The notes: generated by a model not told the origin, from the sequence alone. Shown: positions 46,399 to 58,984, counted from the stretch's first letter. The stretch is 64,000 nucleotides of DNA from Hedera helix (GCA_947179155.2 OX359273.1:10281501-10345500), one strand, 5' to 3'. Numbers and translations: made by a program.

Positions 46399-47257
46399 CC
46401 TCCAATTTTGATAAAAAATTTATTGTAAGAGGTTTACTTTTTTTATTTATAAAAAGACCTCTTCAATTAAATTTTCGTCAACGATGACGTAAAAAATCTG
46501 TTGAACTCATAATTTTCGGGTATATTTCTTATTTAATTTTTCTGTAGTGTCATTTTTATTTTAAATATTGTATTTAGTTTGCTAATTGATATTTTAGTAT
46601 ATTTTGTATTTTGTTAGTAATTAGTATTTTTGTATTGTTATTATTTCTATAGCTTTAATTATTATTTTGTATTTAGATTATTCGTTAATAGTTTTGGATT
46701 AATATAATTAGCTTTAATTATTATTTTATATTTAGATTATTAGTTAATATATTTTGTTAGCGATTAACATTATTGATTTTAATTATGGTTTTGTATTTAG
46801 ATTATTATTTTTGACATAATAGTAATATTCGTTTGTAAATTGATTAAAGATTGAAAGATTATTTTTGTAAATATGCTTATAGTTATTTTGAGAGGAATAA
46901 GAATGTTGTTAAATAATAGAATTGTATCATAATGACATTTATTTGTTCTAAATTTATATTTAGGAAATCGTTCGACTATTAATTTTGTGTTCAATAATAT
47001 CGATGTAAGTGACTTTCCAAACTATTTAGTATTTTAAAATTATCATTTATAATTATGAATGTTTTAGTAATTATTTGGATGCCTAAATGTATTGTTTCAA
47101 AAATTGTTATACTTTATTTAAAGCTTCCATTTGAATGAAAATGTTATACTTGTATTTTGTTAAAAACTCAAATCAAGTATCAAAATAAATTTTTAATTTA
47201 AAAATGAGATTATGTGATTTTGAAATGTGAAATAAGTATAGTTTTGAATATCGATAA
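46399..47257 (+). mobile_element. Fragment of a gag-only-family LTR (plus orientation)
   Basis: From GCCTCCAATTTTGATAAAAA onward the sequence is a diverged reverse-complement match to the LTRs at 12338 and 19341, including CATAATTTTCGGGTATATTTCTT and AAGTGACTTTCCAAACTATTTAG. It is interrupted at GATAA (47253-47257) and resumes at 53326. Confidence 0.75.
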
Positions 47258-50200
47258 TGTGACGCCCCAAATTCAGGCTCCTTGAATCTCAAATTTGGTA
47301 TTCACTATTCATACATACCACATTTATATACATTACATAGGTTAATATCCAACATAATACAAAATACATCTACCACACTCCCAGGATCATTAACCTTTAT
47401 ATACATATAACATTACCAAGATAACACTTCTTGTCTAAAGTCACAACATAGATTTAAGACTACCGACTGGGGACAATTCATTAATTTCTTCATTTCGATA
47501 CCTTTCCCTTGCCTTTATCTTTCTTGTCTAGACTCTCGGGTTTTACATCTTTGTCTGCGACATTTTAAGCAAGTAAAAGTGAGCAACTAAAGTGCTCAGC
47601 AAATATAATGAACTAAATAACAATGCATTATGAGGATCAGAATTTATATCAACAATGTACATTAATTCATTCAAAACGAAGGGAAATAACTGTGGGAATT
47701 ATCTTTTGAAACATGATAAATATGAATCGTACTGAGGGTCACAAGACCATTGAACATAGGTTAATCAATTTTAATATTGATAACCCGTTTATGTCATAAT
47801 GACCATAAGACTTGTACTCGAGGTGATCAACCTCTCGTACCTATGATTGTGCACATCATATTATCGCATATCGCGGGGGATCGAAATTTAAAGCATTCGA
47901 TAAGCTATATCCCCTGAAACAGGGTTGTTCATCTCAGTTTCTAGGAGTCCGTACCAAGACAATTTGGTTTGACTCAGCACTTAACAATATATAGTAATTT
48001 GAAATTCAATTATATCAAAAGTCTAGCCGGACAAATGGCATAGACTTATAACCATCAACTCACTAATCAACAATTATGATTTGTTATGGATGACATTTAA
48101 AAATGAATGAGAGTAACAACAGAGATTTTTAATTTTTCATTGAACAATTCACAACATCAATCGAAATCAACATTCAAGAAAGTGGAATAATGATAAAACT
48201 TGGGAAATAAAGCTCAATAAAAATTTTAATATCTAACATATGATTAATGGTTCAAAGTTAGGGTTTAGGAACTTGTCTCGATGTCCGTTTACTAATTTAA
48301 CAACTAAATTTTCCTTTCTTGAACATCCTATAATAATAACATAATCAAATAATAATAATTTAGTAACCCATGATATTAATTTATATAATTAATATCACTC
48401 ACAACCTAATTATTCTACCCATCGGCTCTATATGGGTATTTATAATTAATTATAACCTAATTTGGTTATTAATTCTAATTATGTTCTTTTAATTCTCATT
48501 ATTATATATTTAATAATTAATTGGAATTATTCTTTAAAATTGAAAAATTTTTAAATTTAATTTATAAAACATTTTTTTATATATTTTCTGATTTTATATA
48601 ATTTTTATATAATTGTTATCAATTTTTAAACATTTATTTTAATTAATTTAACTTCCAATGACATTTCTGTAAATATTCTAAAAATCAGAATCGGGGGCAA
48701 AATGGTAATTTCGCAGAAATCGGTTGGCTGCGCATGGCGCGCGCGTCACCCTTGTCCAGCCAAAACGATGTCGTTTGACCCTGCACTCGGAAAACTGGTC
48801 GCCGCACAATGCACGACCTATCCTTTCTGCCCAAAACGACGTCGTTTATGGGTCGGTTCCAGAATTTTTTTTTCTTCCTTTCTACGCCAACAGTAGCCAG
48901 TCAGAAGCAATATTTACTAATTTTTGTTCATTATTTCTACCATATAACTACACTAAACACCATATAATTCATCAATACATATCTAAAAATTATATAGAAC
49001 AAATATATAATTATTTACAAATTTTTCATACAATTATTTTATCACAAAATTTACATAAATAATTCAAATAATTTATTTTATACCTTCCTTTGAAGCTTTG
49101 TATGCACCCGGATGGCTGAGAACTAATTTCTCTCTCCTGCTAGTGGTGGTGAACTTTGGTGGTGGACGGTGATGGCGGAAGAAGGAAGGAGATGATAAGG
49201 AAAAGATGGTTTGGTTGTGTTTGACTATTAATATGTTTATTATTATTATTATATATTCTATGTATATATATAACTTTGCCAACCATTTCATTGCGTTGGA
49301 ATTTTTTTCTTCAATTCCACCGACTTAGTTTAAGTCGGTGAAAAAATTTACCATGCATACGTACATATTTAATACATTACGCAATTAATTCGGGTAATAA
49401 ATATTTTATATAATATATATAAAATATTTATTTTAATTTATCAAAATTTATAAAATAATTTATAAATAATATTTATATATTTTTAGGGTACCTTACTTGC
49501 TAAATTTTGTACACGCATAATGACTTGCATGTACTTATATGAAGTATTTTATACTTCCAAAATTAATAAAATAATAACCGTAATTTAATAAAATTATATT
49601 TTTCCACGTTTCAACTTTGTTACGTATACATTTCATAAACATACATGTATTTCTATTACTAAATAATATATACATTGTAAGACCCCGAATTTTATGAAAT
49701 ATAAAATTTAAATTTTTCTTCATATATATTTTCATGAAACAGTAAGTGGTTAAATTGATAAAGTTAAAAGTTAAGGATGTTATGTGTAAATTATATTATG
49801 TCGGACAATATTCTTTTGGTCGGGGAATATTCGTTCTGTCGGGGAATATTCGTATGACGGCGTCGTACGAACCAATCATTGGTGGACCCCACAAAGAATA
49901 ATTGTCGGATATAGAAAATGACATAAACAATTTTTAAATGGTCAATGATACTATTACTTTTAATTGTTAAAATATCCGGTGGTAAAAGAATAGTAATATA
50001 CGGTATTACAAGTAACATATGATATTGCACAGTAGTACACGGTATTGCACAGTAACACACGGTATTGCACAGTGTTTCGTATTATTAAACTGATAAAGTG
50101 GTTATCATACAATATTTGACTTTATTGTCACATGCACAATAATTCATGTTATTAAATTGATAATTGTCACAGTAGCATATGCATAGTAATTCACATTATT

Positions 50201-53200
50201 GAATCAATAATTGTCATGACACAGTAACGCATTCCTTCTTTTACATGCTTTCTGCATTATTGTTCTCTCTACTATGATGTTATTTAAACAGTTGTATTTC
50301 ATTAATTAATTGACTTGATATCTAACTCAGAAAGCCAACTACACTGTATTTATAACAATTAGTCATAATAATGATTATGTATGAATTATTGTTGAATAAT
50401 TGAATTGATAAAGTTATTTGTTTATAATATAAAGTTAGGTGATATAAAATGAATGGTATAGATTAAAGATAATATAGAATTTGAAATGGATGATGTAGAT
50501 TAAAAGATGATATTTAAATGAATGGTTTAGATTAATAAAATCTTAAAAGATAAAATGAATGGTATAGATTAAAGATAATATAGAATTTGAAATGGATGGT
50601 GTAGATTAAAAGATGATATTTAAATGAATGGTTTAGATTAAAGAAATCTTAAAAGATGAAATGAATGGTATATATTAAACATTATCTTAAAATGAACGGT
50701 TTGGATTAAATTAGGAAATCTTGGTTATGATAAGATTTCTGGCTATAAATAGAGGTCTTAACTTAAGGATTTTTCATAAACTTCCTTACTTGTTCTTTCT
50801 TTCTCTCTCTAAATACTTCTTGTGAAAGCTCTCTCTAAGTGTGCTTAAATCATCTTGAGTATTTGTGAAGATCTATAAGTGTACGTGTACTGTTCAAGTT
50901 AGTCAACCTCATTTAAATCAATATCCAGTCACGTGTTACGGTGAGGGATTATCATTATTTGATTCTCAAAAATAATATCGTTTCTTTTTTACTAATAAGA
51001 TGTGCCTTTTATTTCCATGTATTAAATTGTGGGAATAACTTTACGGTGCGGATTACCGCCTGTTGGTGAATAACCTTTCGTATTCATTCCTTATTAATCT
51101 CTGAGAATAACCTTGTTGCGCGGATTACCGCCTGTTTGGTGAATGATTTTTCGTATTCAATTTTTATTAAATTGTGGGAATAACCTTACGGTGCGGATTA
51201 CCGCCTGTTGGTGAATAACCTTTCGTATTCATTTCTTATTAATCTCTGAGAATAACCTGACTACGCGTATTACCGCATGTTTGGTGAATTACTCTTTGTA
51301 TTCATTTCTTCTTTGTCTCTTGTGGAAATAAGTTGTTTACACGAATTATCACATGACACTTTTATTTCATATTTGTTTGTAATATCATTTTCTTTCATAT
51401 TCGTAAGTGATATTATTTTTCTTTGTATTCATAAGGGATACCATCTTTTTCATCTTCCATTATTCGAACTTACTATGGTAAGGGATATTAATTTCCTTCA
51501 CCTTTTGTTAATCAAACCTACTACGCTAAGGGATATTATTTTCTTTCATACACTTAAATCGAAACTTATTATGGAACTATTGCTTCTATAATTCCTGAAA
51601 ATATTATATGTTCCGTAATAGTTGCACTTCATCATTTCAATTGAACCATCCTATTTACGTGAACTTTTCTATTGAATTGTAACCGTTATTCTGAACTGTG
51701 GATCTTGAGTATCATTTTTAAATTTCACTCCACATCATGTTGACAATTTGGACATTATTTGAATCTGTACAAAGTAAACTTCTGTTACTTATTGTTTATC
51801 CTGTTTCTTCTGTTCATCATTTATATCATTCTAATCATCCAAAATCAAGTTGTTGTGAATATCTGTGGCCGGGGGCACATATGTGATATAATTGTTGAAC
51901 ATATGATAGGTTAAAGGCGATACATCTGTTCGATGTCTTTTATGGCACGTGGTGAATGTTCTCTTTGGCCCGTAGTGCAAAGATGAACTGTTGTTTGGTA
52001 TGATTATGACCAAAGGCTGAATATGGCATAATCATGACCGTTGGTGTTATATTGAATGTCTTTGGCCCGTAGTACAAAGATGAACTGTTGATCTGCATGA
52101 TTATGATCAGGAACTGTGAATTGTATTATCTTGACTAATGGTATTTTAGATGATAAAAGTTGATGATGTTTTTTCCTGAAAAGGGAACCGAGTGGACATT
52201 ATAGTCTGCATTATTCTTCTAATAGATTGCTCATTCCGCTGCTATTATTGATCCGAACATTGTTCAAGAATTTAACTGCAGTTTTTGAATTAAACCTTGT
52301 AGTCTATTGTATTCTATCAAGAACTCAACTGTTGAAGGCTAATGATAATTTATTCGTCATTATCTTAGTCATGATATTCTTTACCGGGCTATTTGAGCTC
52401 ACCATTTCTTTTGTTCCATTGTTTTTCAATAGGAGATGGAAACGTAGCTGGGTCTAGTCGGGGAATATAGTGAGAGTCTGAGAGATAGCTATCGAAGTCT
52501 TCACGCGTTGTAAAATAGTGTGATAATAATAGTGAAGACTTAGTTGTGTATTATTATACACTGTATTGTTGAACGTTGTTCTACCTTGTAATAATTTTGT
52601 TGTAGTATTTTGACAACTCAAGTTTAGGCTGTGTGGGCCCAGATTTGGGGGCGTCACATACATATATCAATTATTATTATATATATTATGTATTATAATA
52701 ATTTCTTACACATTTAAATCCCACAATTATTAAAGCTCATAAAAATAGAAATAATTCTATTTTACATAAACATAAATTATCTTTTTAAAATAAGAGTTAC
52801 CTATATTTATTAATTATTCATTTTTCACTATTTCATATATTTTATATAAACTATACAATATAATTTTGTATAATTTATATAATTATTAACCTTTTCCTTA
52901 ATAAATTTATTTTCTTGTATAAATTGTATATTACCCTCATATAATTTATATAATCAAAATTCCTCCATACCTAATTTATTTCCTTATATAAAATATATAA
53001 TTTATTTCTATATATTTTATATAATTAATTCCCTTCTTAATAATTTCCAAATCTTCCTCATAATTATTAATTAATCCATGATCAATAATTTTGACTTCAT
53101 TAATTTTCTCATTAACTTTTAATTTAATTTAGGATTAATTTTCAACATTAATCCTCTTTTCGTTATCATGCATCATTAAGTTAGTAACTGTAACAATAAA

Positions 53201-53320
53201 CTGTATATATATCCATAATTAATTTACATAATTCACATAAATTGCCTAGTTTAAATAATTAAAGTACACACATTTTATTTATTTAAACTTTTTACATGTC
53301 ATAATATCCTGGATATTACA
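47258..53320 (-). mobile_element. Solo LTR (about 3.1 kb), TSD GATAA, itself interrupted
   Basis: Plus strand TGTGACGCCCCAAAT to CTGGATATTACA, with GATAA on both sides (47253-47257, 53321-53325). Read on the minus strand it starts TGTAATATCC and ends GGGGCGTCACA, the same end pattern as the solo LTR at 14616. The insertion at 49676-52658 splits it. No polyprotein is present. Confidence 0.8.
49676..52658 (+). mobile_element. Solo LTR of the chromovirus family, 2983 bp, TSD TACAT
   Basis: It starts TGTAAGACCCCGAATTTTATG and ends GGGGGCGTCACA like the LTRs at 21727 and 29506, and aligns with them throughout with many differences. TACAT precedes and follows it (49671-49675, 52659-52663). It keeps the TATA box (GGCTATAAATAGAGG near 50743) and a four-unit leader array with the GCGGATTACCGCC core (about 51025-51300). 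The internal region was removed by LTR-LTR recombination. Confidence 0.93.
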
Positions 53321-53325
53321 GATAA

Positions 53326-53713
53326 TATTGAGAAATTATTTTTAAAAATCTCAGTCCGACTATGTGTAGAATCCGTTAGTGTTTACACTAGTTTCAGAAT
53401 AATTTAGGACCTACTAAGGCACACACCTTTAGATACCTCTCGATGGGGTGCTCTTCGGGGCGCGTGCATGATAAGATACCTTAGTAGGGGGAGGATCATT
53501 GACATTATCGAACAATTGGGCCGTGTTACAGGGCTACTGTAACCTTAGTCGCTAGGGCTGTGGATTAAAAGATACTAAATATATTGAACATATCAAAATC
53601 GTTTATTGAATATATTGAAATCTTTTGGGAATTGTGTTTTATAATTATTGATTTTGGTTTTGAATGTATATATCGACTATTATTATCGAACAAGAAAATA
53701 TTATTTTTAACAA
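53326..53713 (+). mobile_element. Fragment of a gag-only-family LTR, continued
   Basis: Resumes with TATTGAGAAATTATTTTT and runs to TATTATTTTTAACAA, where it is cut by the 53714 fragment. It contains the CTCAGTCCGACTATGTGTAG and GGGGTGCTCTTCGGGG landmarks also seen in inverse at 12730-12850. Confidence 0.75.
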
Positions 53714-53961
53714 TGAGACCCCCGAACATCGTAAGCGTAGTGGCCATTAGTCGTCTTTTGTGATCAAATCAGGTTCTTCTGGATCAATTGTTTGCCTTGA
53801 CTCCAGTAACCTGATGCTCGTTGTTTGTTGTGGCGGCTTTGACCGTAAATCGTTGGGGTGGCTTCGTGTTGGGGTCCACCCTCCTTTTCGCATGTCGGGT
53901 CAAGTGACGACTTTGCCCTCCTGCCAGGGTTAGTAGAGAAGTGCAAAATTTGGGTGTCTAC
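53714..53961. mobile_element. Truncated copy of the Ogre/Tat-like LTR end
   Basis: The 248 bp from GAGACCCCCGAACATCG to GGGTGTCTACA correspond to 33762-34009 with many substitutions. Only the end of the unit is present, and no target duplication is visible. Confidence 0.8.
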
Positions 53962-55924
53962 AACTTAGATGCCAGATCTTTCTGTATCTCTATATGGATA
54001 TGGCTTGTTAAGTCAGTTAGGCCCTCAGTTGTAGGAAGCCGAGATACCTTGTCCAGAATTTCATGGAGGAGTTGAGATGGTTGTCCCTGGTCAGCCGTAG
54101 AGCTTGGAATGTGGAAGTATTCGTGACCAGGGGTGGAAGGAATATCCTCGTAGGTTAAGAGAAGTCTTGAAGATGGAACATGAGGCATTGTTTGATGAGT
54201 AGGCAGAATTTTGGGAGAGTCTGGAGGGCATTCTATGTTTTGATCATTTAGACTTTCTTGACCACTAGTCGCAGATGGTGGGGACTCTACGATCGGGGAA
54301 GTGTTGATCGTAGAGCTTGATGCAGAGTTGGCATTTGAAGAATCCTCAAATTTATTGAACATCCGTGAAGGTGTATGAATTTGAATGAACGCTAGAGGAA
54401 TAAAATGTACCTTTTACCCTAACGAATGTGAGAAGGGGCTGCATGAAATGAGTTTCTGGGCAAAGAATAGATTCTAAGGATAGCCTTGAGCAATAATCAC
54501 CACATTAGGGTATGCTTTGAAGGTACAGAAGACTTGATCTCATGCATTGTGCACCAGAGCTCTGTGGAATGGCATCAGTGGCAAGAATTTCAGCAGGCAG
54601 TTGTAGTCAAGGTGCCTTTGCTCATTTCTTTCGACGACCACTATTTCGATGTCATCCTCTTCATCATGATTCATTGTGGCTGAAGGGATTGAAGTGTCTT
54701 CGTGAGTTTCCCCCTCAGCCAGAGCACCTGCTGGCTCAGAAACTACTGGTGGCTCCCCCTCAGTTTGAGCATCCATAGGCTCAGCTGCTTTAGATGACTC
54801 CTTCTCAACTGGAGCAATGTCAGATTTTTCAAGTAGCTCCCCCTTAGCTACTGAGCTTTTGTCGGCTAATTTTACTAGCCTTCTTCTCTTTCTTCTTAGC
54901 TCTTTTGGAGTGGCCTCTTCAGCTTCATACTTACTGCAAGTTTCCCTTCGCAGATCTGAAACTTCATTCTCTGATGTAGCCTTTCCTTCAGGAGCAGCAT
55001 CAGGAGCCTCATTTGATGAGCCTCGAGGTTCTTCAATCTCAAGGGCTCTCTTTCCTTTCCTCTTTCTGATGAGACCCTGAGATTGCTTGCTGACTTCCTG
55101 AGATTCTTCTTCTGCAGGTGTGTTCTTCAATAGCGATGGCCCTGCACCACTCTGCGTTCCTTCACTATCCCCTGACCGGGATAGTTTCCTATTTTCAACT
55201 GGATTCCTCCTCCAGTTGTCAAAGAGTCTCTGGGTTATTCTCTTGTTAGTATTTAGGGCTTCTCCTTCATCATGCTCAATCAGATCCCCCAATGACGATC
55301 TAAGGAGAATGCTGATGAATCTCCCATAGAACATTTTTCTGGTCCCCTTAGCTTTTTCCGCATTTTGGACCCAGTTTCCTATCCATTCCAACAGTAAGGA
55401 GCCATAGTTGATGTTTATCTTCTTGACTATAGCTGTCATTAATTTCAGCTGCACCTCACTGACTAAGTCATGAGCTGAGTCTTTGCAGAGGAGGCATTTA
55501 CCTATCACATCAGTCAGGAACTCATATTTTTGAGGAAATTCTTTCTTCTTCAAACCTTTTAGTCCTGGATTCTTTTAGTGGTGCATTCTTCTCAGGCCTT
55601 CTTCGCTATTCACCATATTTAGAGATGTGAGGCCTCTTGCTTGAAACCCAGGGCTAGGTTAAGTTCTTCAGCAGTGAGGTTGAGCTGTACCCCTTTTACT
55701 GTAGTGGTTAGAGTTCCGTTTGCATAGGATCCATTGATGTAAAACTCTCGGATAAGTTTTGCTAAAATCCTCGTATTTGTTTCCAGAGCTTCTCGCAGAC
55801 CAGCCTTATCTAGTAACTGGATTATTCTTTTGAACTGCTTATCTGCTATTGTGAAGGCTTCGAAGTTGAGCTCGTTTCCAGGAATGACTTGAGCAGGTGC
55901 CATTTGATAGTTTTTCTGAAACAA
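53962..55924 (-). pseudogene. Sirevirus envelope-like region, broken
   Basis: Three minus-strand frames follow each other: 55924-55619 (101 codons, containing LIREFYINGSYANGT and VKGVQLNLTAEELNLALGF), 55553-54540 (337 codons) and 54362-53958 (134 codons). The first resembles the conserved part of plant transposon proteins encoded downstream of pol in Sireviruses and Gypsy Athila-like elements. The second starts with a helical region (LMTAIVKKININYGSLLLEWIGNWVQN), then becomes a long acidic and basic low-complexity tail with RKRKGKRA and RRKRRRLVK clusters. The third is Ser/Pro/Thr-rich. The first and second are in different frames. The second and third share a frame but are parted by stop codons. 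An envelope function has never been established for this class. Confidence 0.6.
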
Positions 55925-56149
55925 TAAGAATGATTTATCTGAGTATTGAAAACTTAGGGTTTAGGATTGAGAGAGAGAGATAGAGGAATAATAGATTTTT
56001 GATTTGAAGAAATAAACGACGTGGAGTTTTCAAAGTATTTAAAAACTTCCCTCTATGTTTGCTGAGATGCGTGTCAAGTTTTGATAGAAGCATTTCAGTT
56101 GGTTGATGACCATTTTGCCCCCAGAGCTTTACGATCCTTCTTGACACTT

Positions 56150-56350
56150 CGATTCTTTTGTTGATGTTCGTTGAGTTAGCTTTACGATTGAGGAATACTC
56201 TGCGATCCTTGGCTTGCCAACCGTTAAGTGAGCTCTACGGTTTGTAGTGTGCTCTACGATCCTTGGTTTGTTGATCGTTGAGTGATCTCTACGATCTTAA
56301 GCGTACTCTGCGATCCTTAGCTTGACGATCGTTGAGTGCATTCCACGAAT
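56150..56350 (-). promoter_or_regulatory. Spacer with repeated CGTAGAG/CTCTACG and GATCGT motifs
   Basis: Between RNase H and the envelope-like region, CTCTACGATC, CTCTACGGTT, CTCTGCGATCC and TTGATCGTTGAGTG recur about every 20-30 bp. Their position upstream of a second frame suggests a regulatory or RNA-processing role. This is inference only. Confidence 0.45.
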
Positions 56351-56437
56351 TTGCCTTTTACTTATTTTTCTTGCACACTTTTCTTCCTGTAAAGTTAGTA
56401 TCTTCCAGAAAAATCATGATATATATATATATATATA

Positions 56438-57322
56438 TTAAGGGTCTAGATTTAACATTCCTAACTCACTTATAAGTTTATTAAATCTTGATTCATCTAA
56501 AGGTTTTGTAAACACATTTGCTAGTTGATTTTCAGTTGGGATGTAGTGAAGTGATATATTGTCATTTTGTACATGATCCCTAATGAAATGATACTTTATA
56601 TCTATGTGCTTAGATCTTGAATGCATAACAGGATTATGAGTTATATCAATTGCACTTGTATTATCACAATATATAGGAATAGAATTAAGCTCAAACCCAT
56701 AGTCTGCAAGCTGAGTCTTCATCCATAGGATTTGTGCACAGCAACTGCCTGCGGCTATATATTCAGCTTCTGCAGTTGATGTGGATATTGAGTTCTGCTT
56801 CTTACTAAACCAAGAGACAAGTTTGTTGCCAAACATCTGGCAAGTTCCACTTGTGCTCTTTCTGTCTATTTTGCATCCTGCATTGTCAACATCTGAGTAT
56901 CCCATTAGATCAAAGGAGAACTCCTTGGGATACCATAATCTTAAATTTGGAGGTCCTTTAAGATATTTGAAAATTCTTTTCACAGCTAATATATGAGACT
57001 CTTTGGGGTTAGCCTGAAATCTAACACATATACATGTAGCAAACATTATATCTGGTCGGCTAGCGGTAAGATATAATAGTGAGCCTATCATACCTCTGTA
57101 CTGAGTGATTTCAGTGGATTTACCATTTTCATCTTTGTCGAGCTTGGTGGCAGATGGCATAGGAGTTTTCATGATAGTTGCAGATTCCATGCCATACTTC
57201 TTTAATAAGTATTTGATGTATTTGGCTTGATTAATGAATATGCCTTCATCAGTCTGCTTTACTTGTAGTCCAAGGAAGAAGTTGAGTTCTCCCATCATGC
57301 TCATTTCAAACTTGCTCTGCAT
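56438..57322 (-). pseudogene. Copia reverse transcriptase C-terminus and RNase H
   Basis: An intact 294-codon stretch from the end of the reverse transcriptase (LNFFLGLQVKQTDEGIFINQAKYIKYLLKKYGM) through RNase H (GYSDVDNAGCKIDRKSTSGTCQMFG, STAEAEYIAAGSCCAQILWM, CDNTSAIDITHNPVMHSRSKHIDIKYHFIRD). The residues are those of an active Copia RNase H. The frame is preceded by the YVDDIIFG active-site block at about 57368-57391 in the same orientation, so only the upstream break prevents a continuous pol. Confidence 0.9.
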
Positions 57323-57870
57323 AAGCTTGGCAAATCTTTCACATAATTTTTCATCAGAAGAACCAAATATGATATCATCTACATAAATTTGAACTAGCAG
57401 TGTTTTATCCTTATGTTTTCTAAAAAAATAAGGTAGTATCTACTCTTCCTCTAGTGAATCCTTTTTCAATGAGAAAGTTAGTTAAGATTTCATACCATGC
57501 TCTAGGTGCTTGTTTTAGACCATATAGTGCTGTGCTTTATCTAATTTATAAATATAATTTGAAAAGGTTGGATTGATAAAACCTGGAGGTTGTTCCACGT
57601 AGACTTCTTCTTGAAGTTCTCCATTTAGAAAAGCACTCTTGACATCAATTTGGAAGACTTTGAACTTCATGTGTGCAGCATGGGCAAGGAAGATCCTTAT
57701 GGCTTCTAACCTGGCAACTGGAGCATACGTTTCATCGTAGTCAATTCCTTCTTCTTGAGAGTAACCTTTGGCCACCAGTCTTGCTTTGTTTCTCGTTATC
57801 ACACCATTTTCATCCATCTTGTTTCTGAAAACCCATTTGGTGCCAATGACTGGTTTATGCTAAGGCCTGA
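57323..57870 (-). pseudogene. Copia reverse transcriptase N-terminus, frameshifted
   Basis: ENGVITRNKARLVAKGYSQEEGIDYDETYAPVARLEAIRIFLA and QIDVKSAFLNGELQEEVYVEQPPGF are standard Copia reverse transcriptase motifs. The frame breaks near 57529, where KLDKA should be followed by a conserved Leu-Tyr-Gly; five extra bases (GCACA repeated) shift it. Reading continues in another frame to the YVDDIIFG block. A stop at about 57860 also interrupts the upstream KWVFRNK part. Confidence 0.85.
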
Positions 57871-58621
57871 CAACTAATCTCTAAACCTTGCTCCTTTCAA
57901 ATTGATTTAGCTCCTCTTGCATGGCCTCTATCCAACTTGAATCTCCTAAGGCTTCTTCGATCTTCTTGGGTTCCTCTTGAGAGAGAAAGCTTAGATAAAA
58001 ACATTCATTCGAAGTTGCAGCTCTTGTCTTTATTCCAGTGTTTGGATCTCTAATAATTAGATCTTGAGTGTGATCTTTGGTCCATTTTATTCTGCTAGGA
58101 ACATCTGTTCTGGTGCCTTCTTGTCTGAGTTCCTCTAAATCAGCTTCTTGTTCTAATCGTAGAGTTTCAATGTCTGGTGTGGTGTGCTCTACGATTTCCT
58201 CTCATTGTTCAACGATTTCTGTTGCTGGTTCTATGGCCGTAGAGTCAAACTCTAGGATTTTGAGTTCTTCGATCATTGAGCTTGTGTTTAATGACTCGTT
58301 GAATGTTGATCTTTTCTTTTCAGGATATGATTCATCGAATGTGACATGGATGGAGGTTTCAACAGTTAAGGATTCCTTGTTGAACACCCTGAATGCTCTG
58401 CTATCTAGTGCGCTTGGGTCAGTCTCCTGACTTTTTTGACTTTGATCGATTTGCAGAAGCTTTTCGGTTACATCAATGCAGATTGAACTCTTGAACGAAA
58501 TAGCTTCTGATCTGAGAGTCGTGATGTCTCTTGCCTTTTTGCTCAACGACCTTCCATGATCAACTCTACGAATATCCTTGCTGTTGTGATTGTTCTGTAA
58601 TGGATCATCTCTTATTGTCAT
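57871..58621 (-). pseudogene. Copia post-integrase linker region
   Basis: SRAFRVFNKESLTVETSIHVTFDES, followed further on by WTKDH...NECFYLSFLSQEEPKKIEEALGDSSWIEAMQEELNQFE, is the segment that joins integrase to reverse transcriptase in Copia pol. It is interrupted by stops (for example at 58199-58201). The integrase core that should precede it is absent, since the frame ends at 58621 in motif-repeat DNA. Confidence 0.75.
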
Positions 58622-58984
58622 CGTAGAGTTTACTCTACTGTTAGACTGATGAACGTAAAGTTCGTTCTACGGCTTCTTGCTTAGAACATAGTTTGTTGGT
58701 CGTAGAGTTTTCTTGGCAAAAATCGTAGAGTCAATTCTACGATTGGTTGTCTTGATCGTAGAGTTTGTTGATCGTAGAGTCTTCTTGACTGAAATCGTAG
58801 AGTCCATTCCACGATTAGATTACAACAAAAGATCAACCTAACAATTTTGATCTATTTAAATCTAAGTCTTAATACAACACAAAAGACTTTATAAATCCAT
58901 ACATTTATATCAGGAGATCAACCTAACAGCTTTGATCTTATCTAACACAGCCCTTGTACATTATTTCTTATCATCAAATTTAAT
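58622..58984 (-). repeat. Motif-repeat DNA, possible Sirevirus LTR remnant
   Basis: CGTAGAGT recurs at least six times in 200 bp (for example 58622, 58692, 58725, 58757, 58774, 58795), sometimes followed by a near-inverse such as CGTAGAGTCAATTCTACG. Two copies of GATCAACCTAACA (58829 and 58917) resemble the TGTTAGG start of Sirevirus-type LTRs on the minus strand. Confidence 0.5.

Larger units (their letters stand above)
53962..58984 (-). mobile_element. Decayed Sirevirus-like Copia element with envelope-like region
   Basis: On the minus strand the order is post-integrase linker, reverse transcriptase, RNase H, a motif-rich spacer, then an envelope-like region. That is the layout of SIRE/Sirevirus Copia elements. 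Integrase, protease, gag and recognisable complete LTRs are missing. Motif-rich DNA at 58622-58984 with CCTAACA-type LTR-edge words may be an LTR remnant. The left edge abuts the LTR fragment at 53961. Confidence 0.75.

Noticed and set aside
54486..55329. Plus-strand frames of 65-87 codons
   Set aside because: Antisense shadows of the envelope-like coding region on the minus strand.
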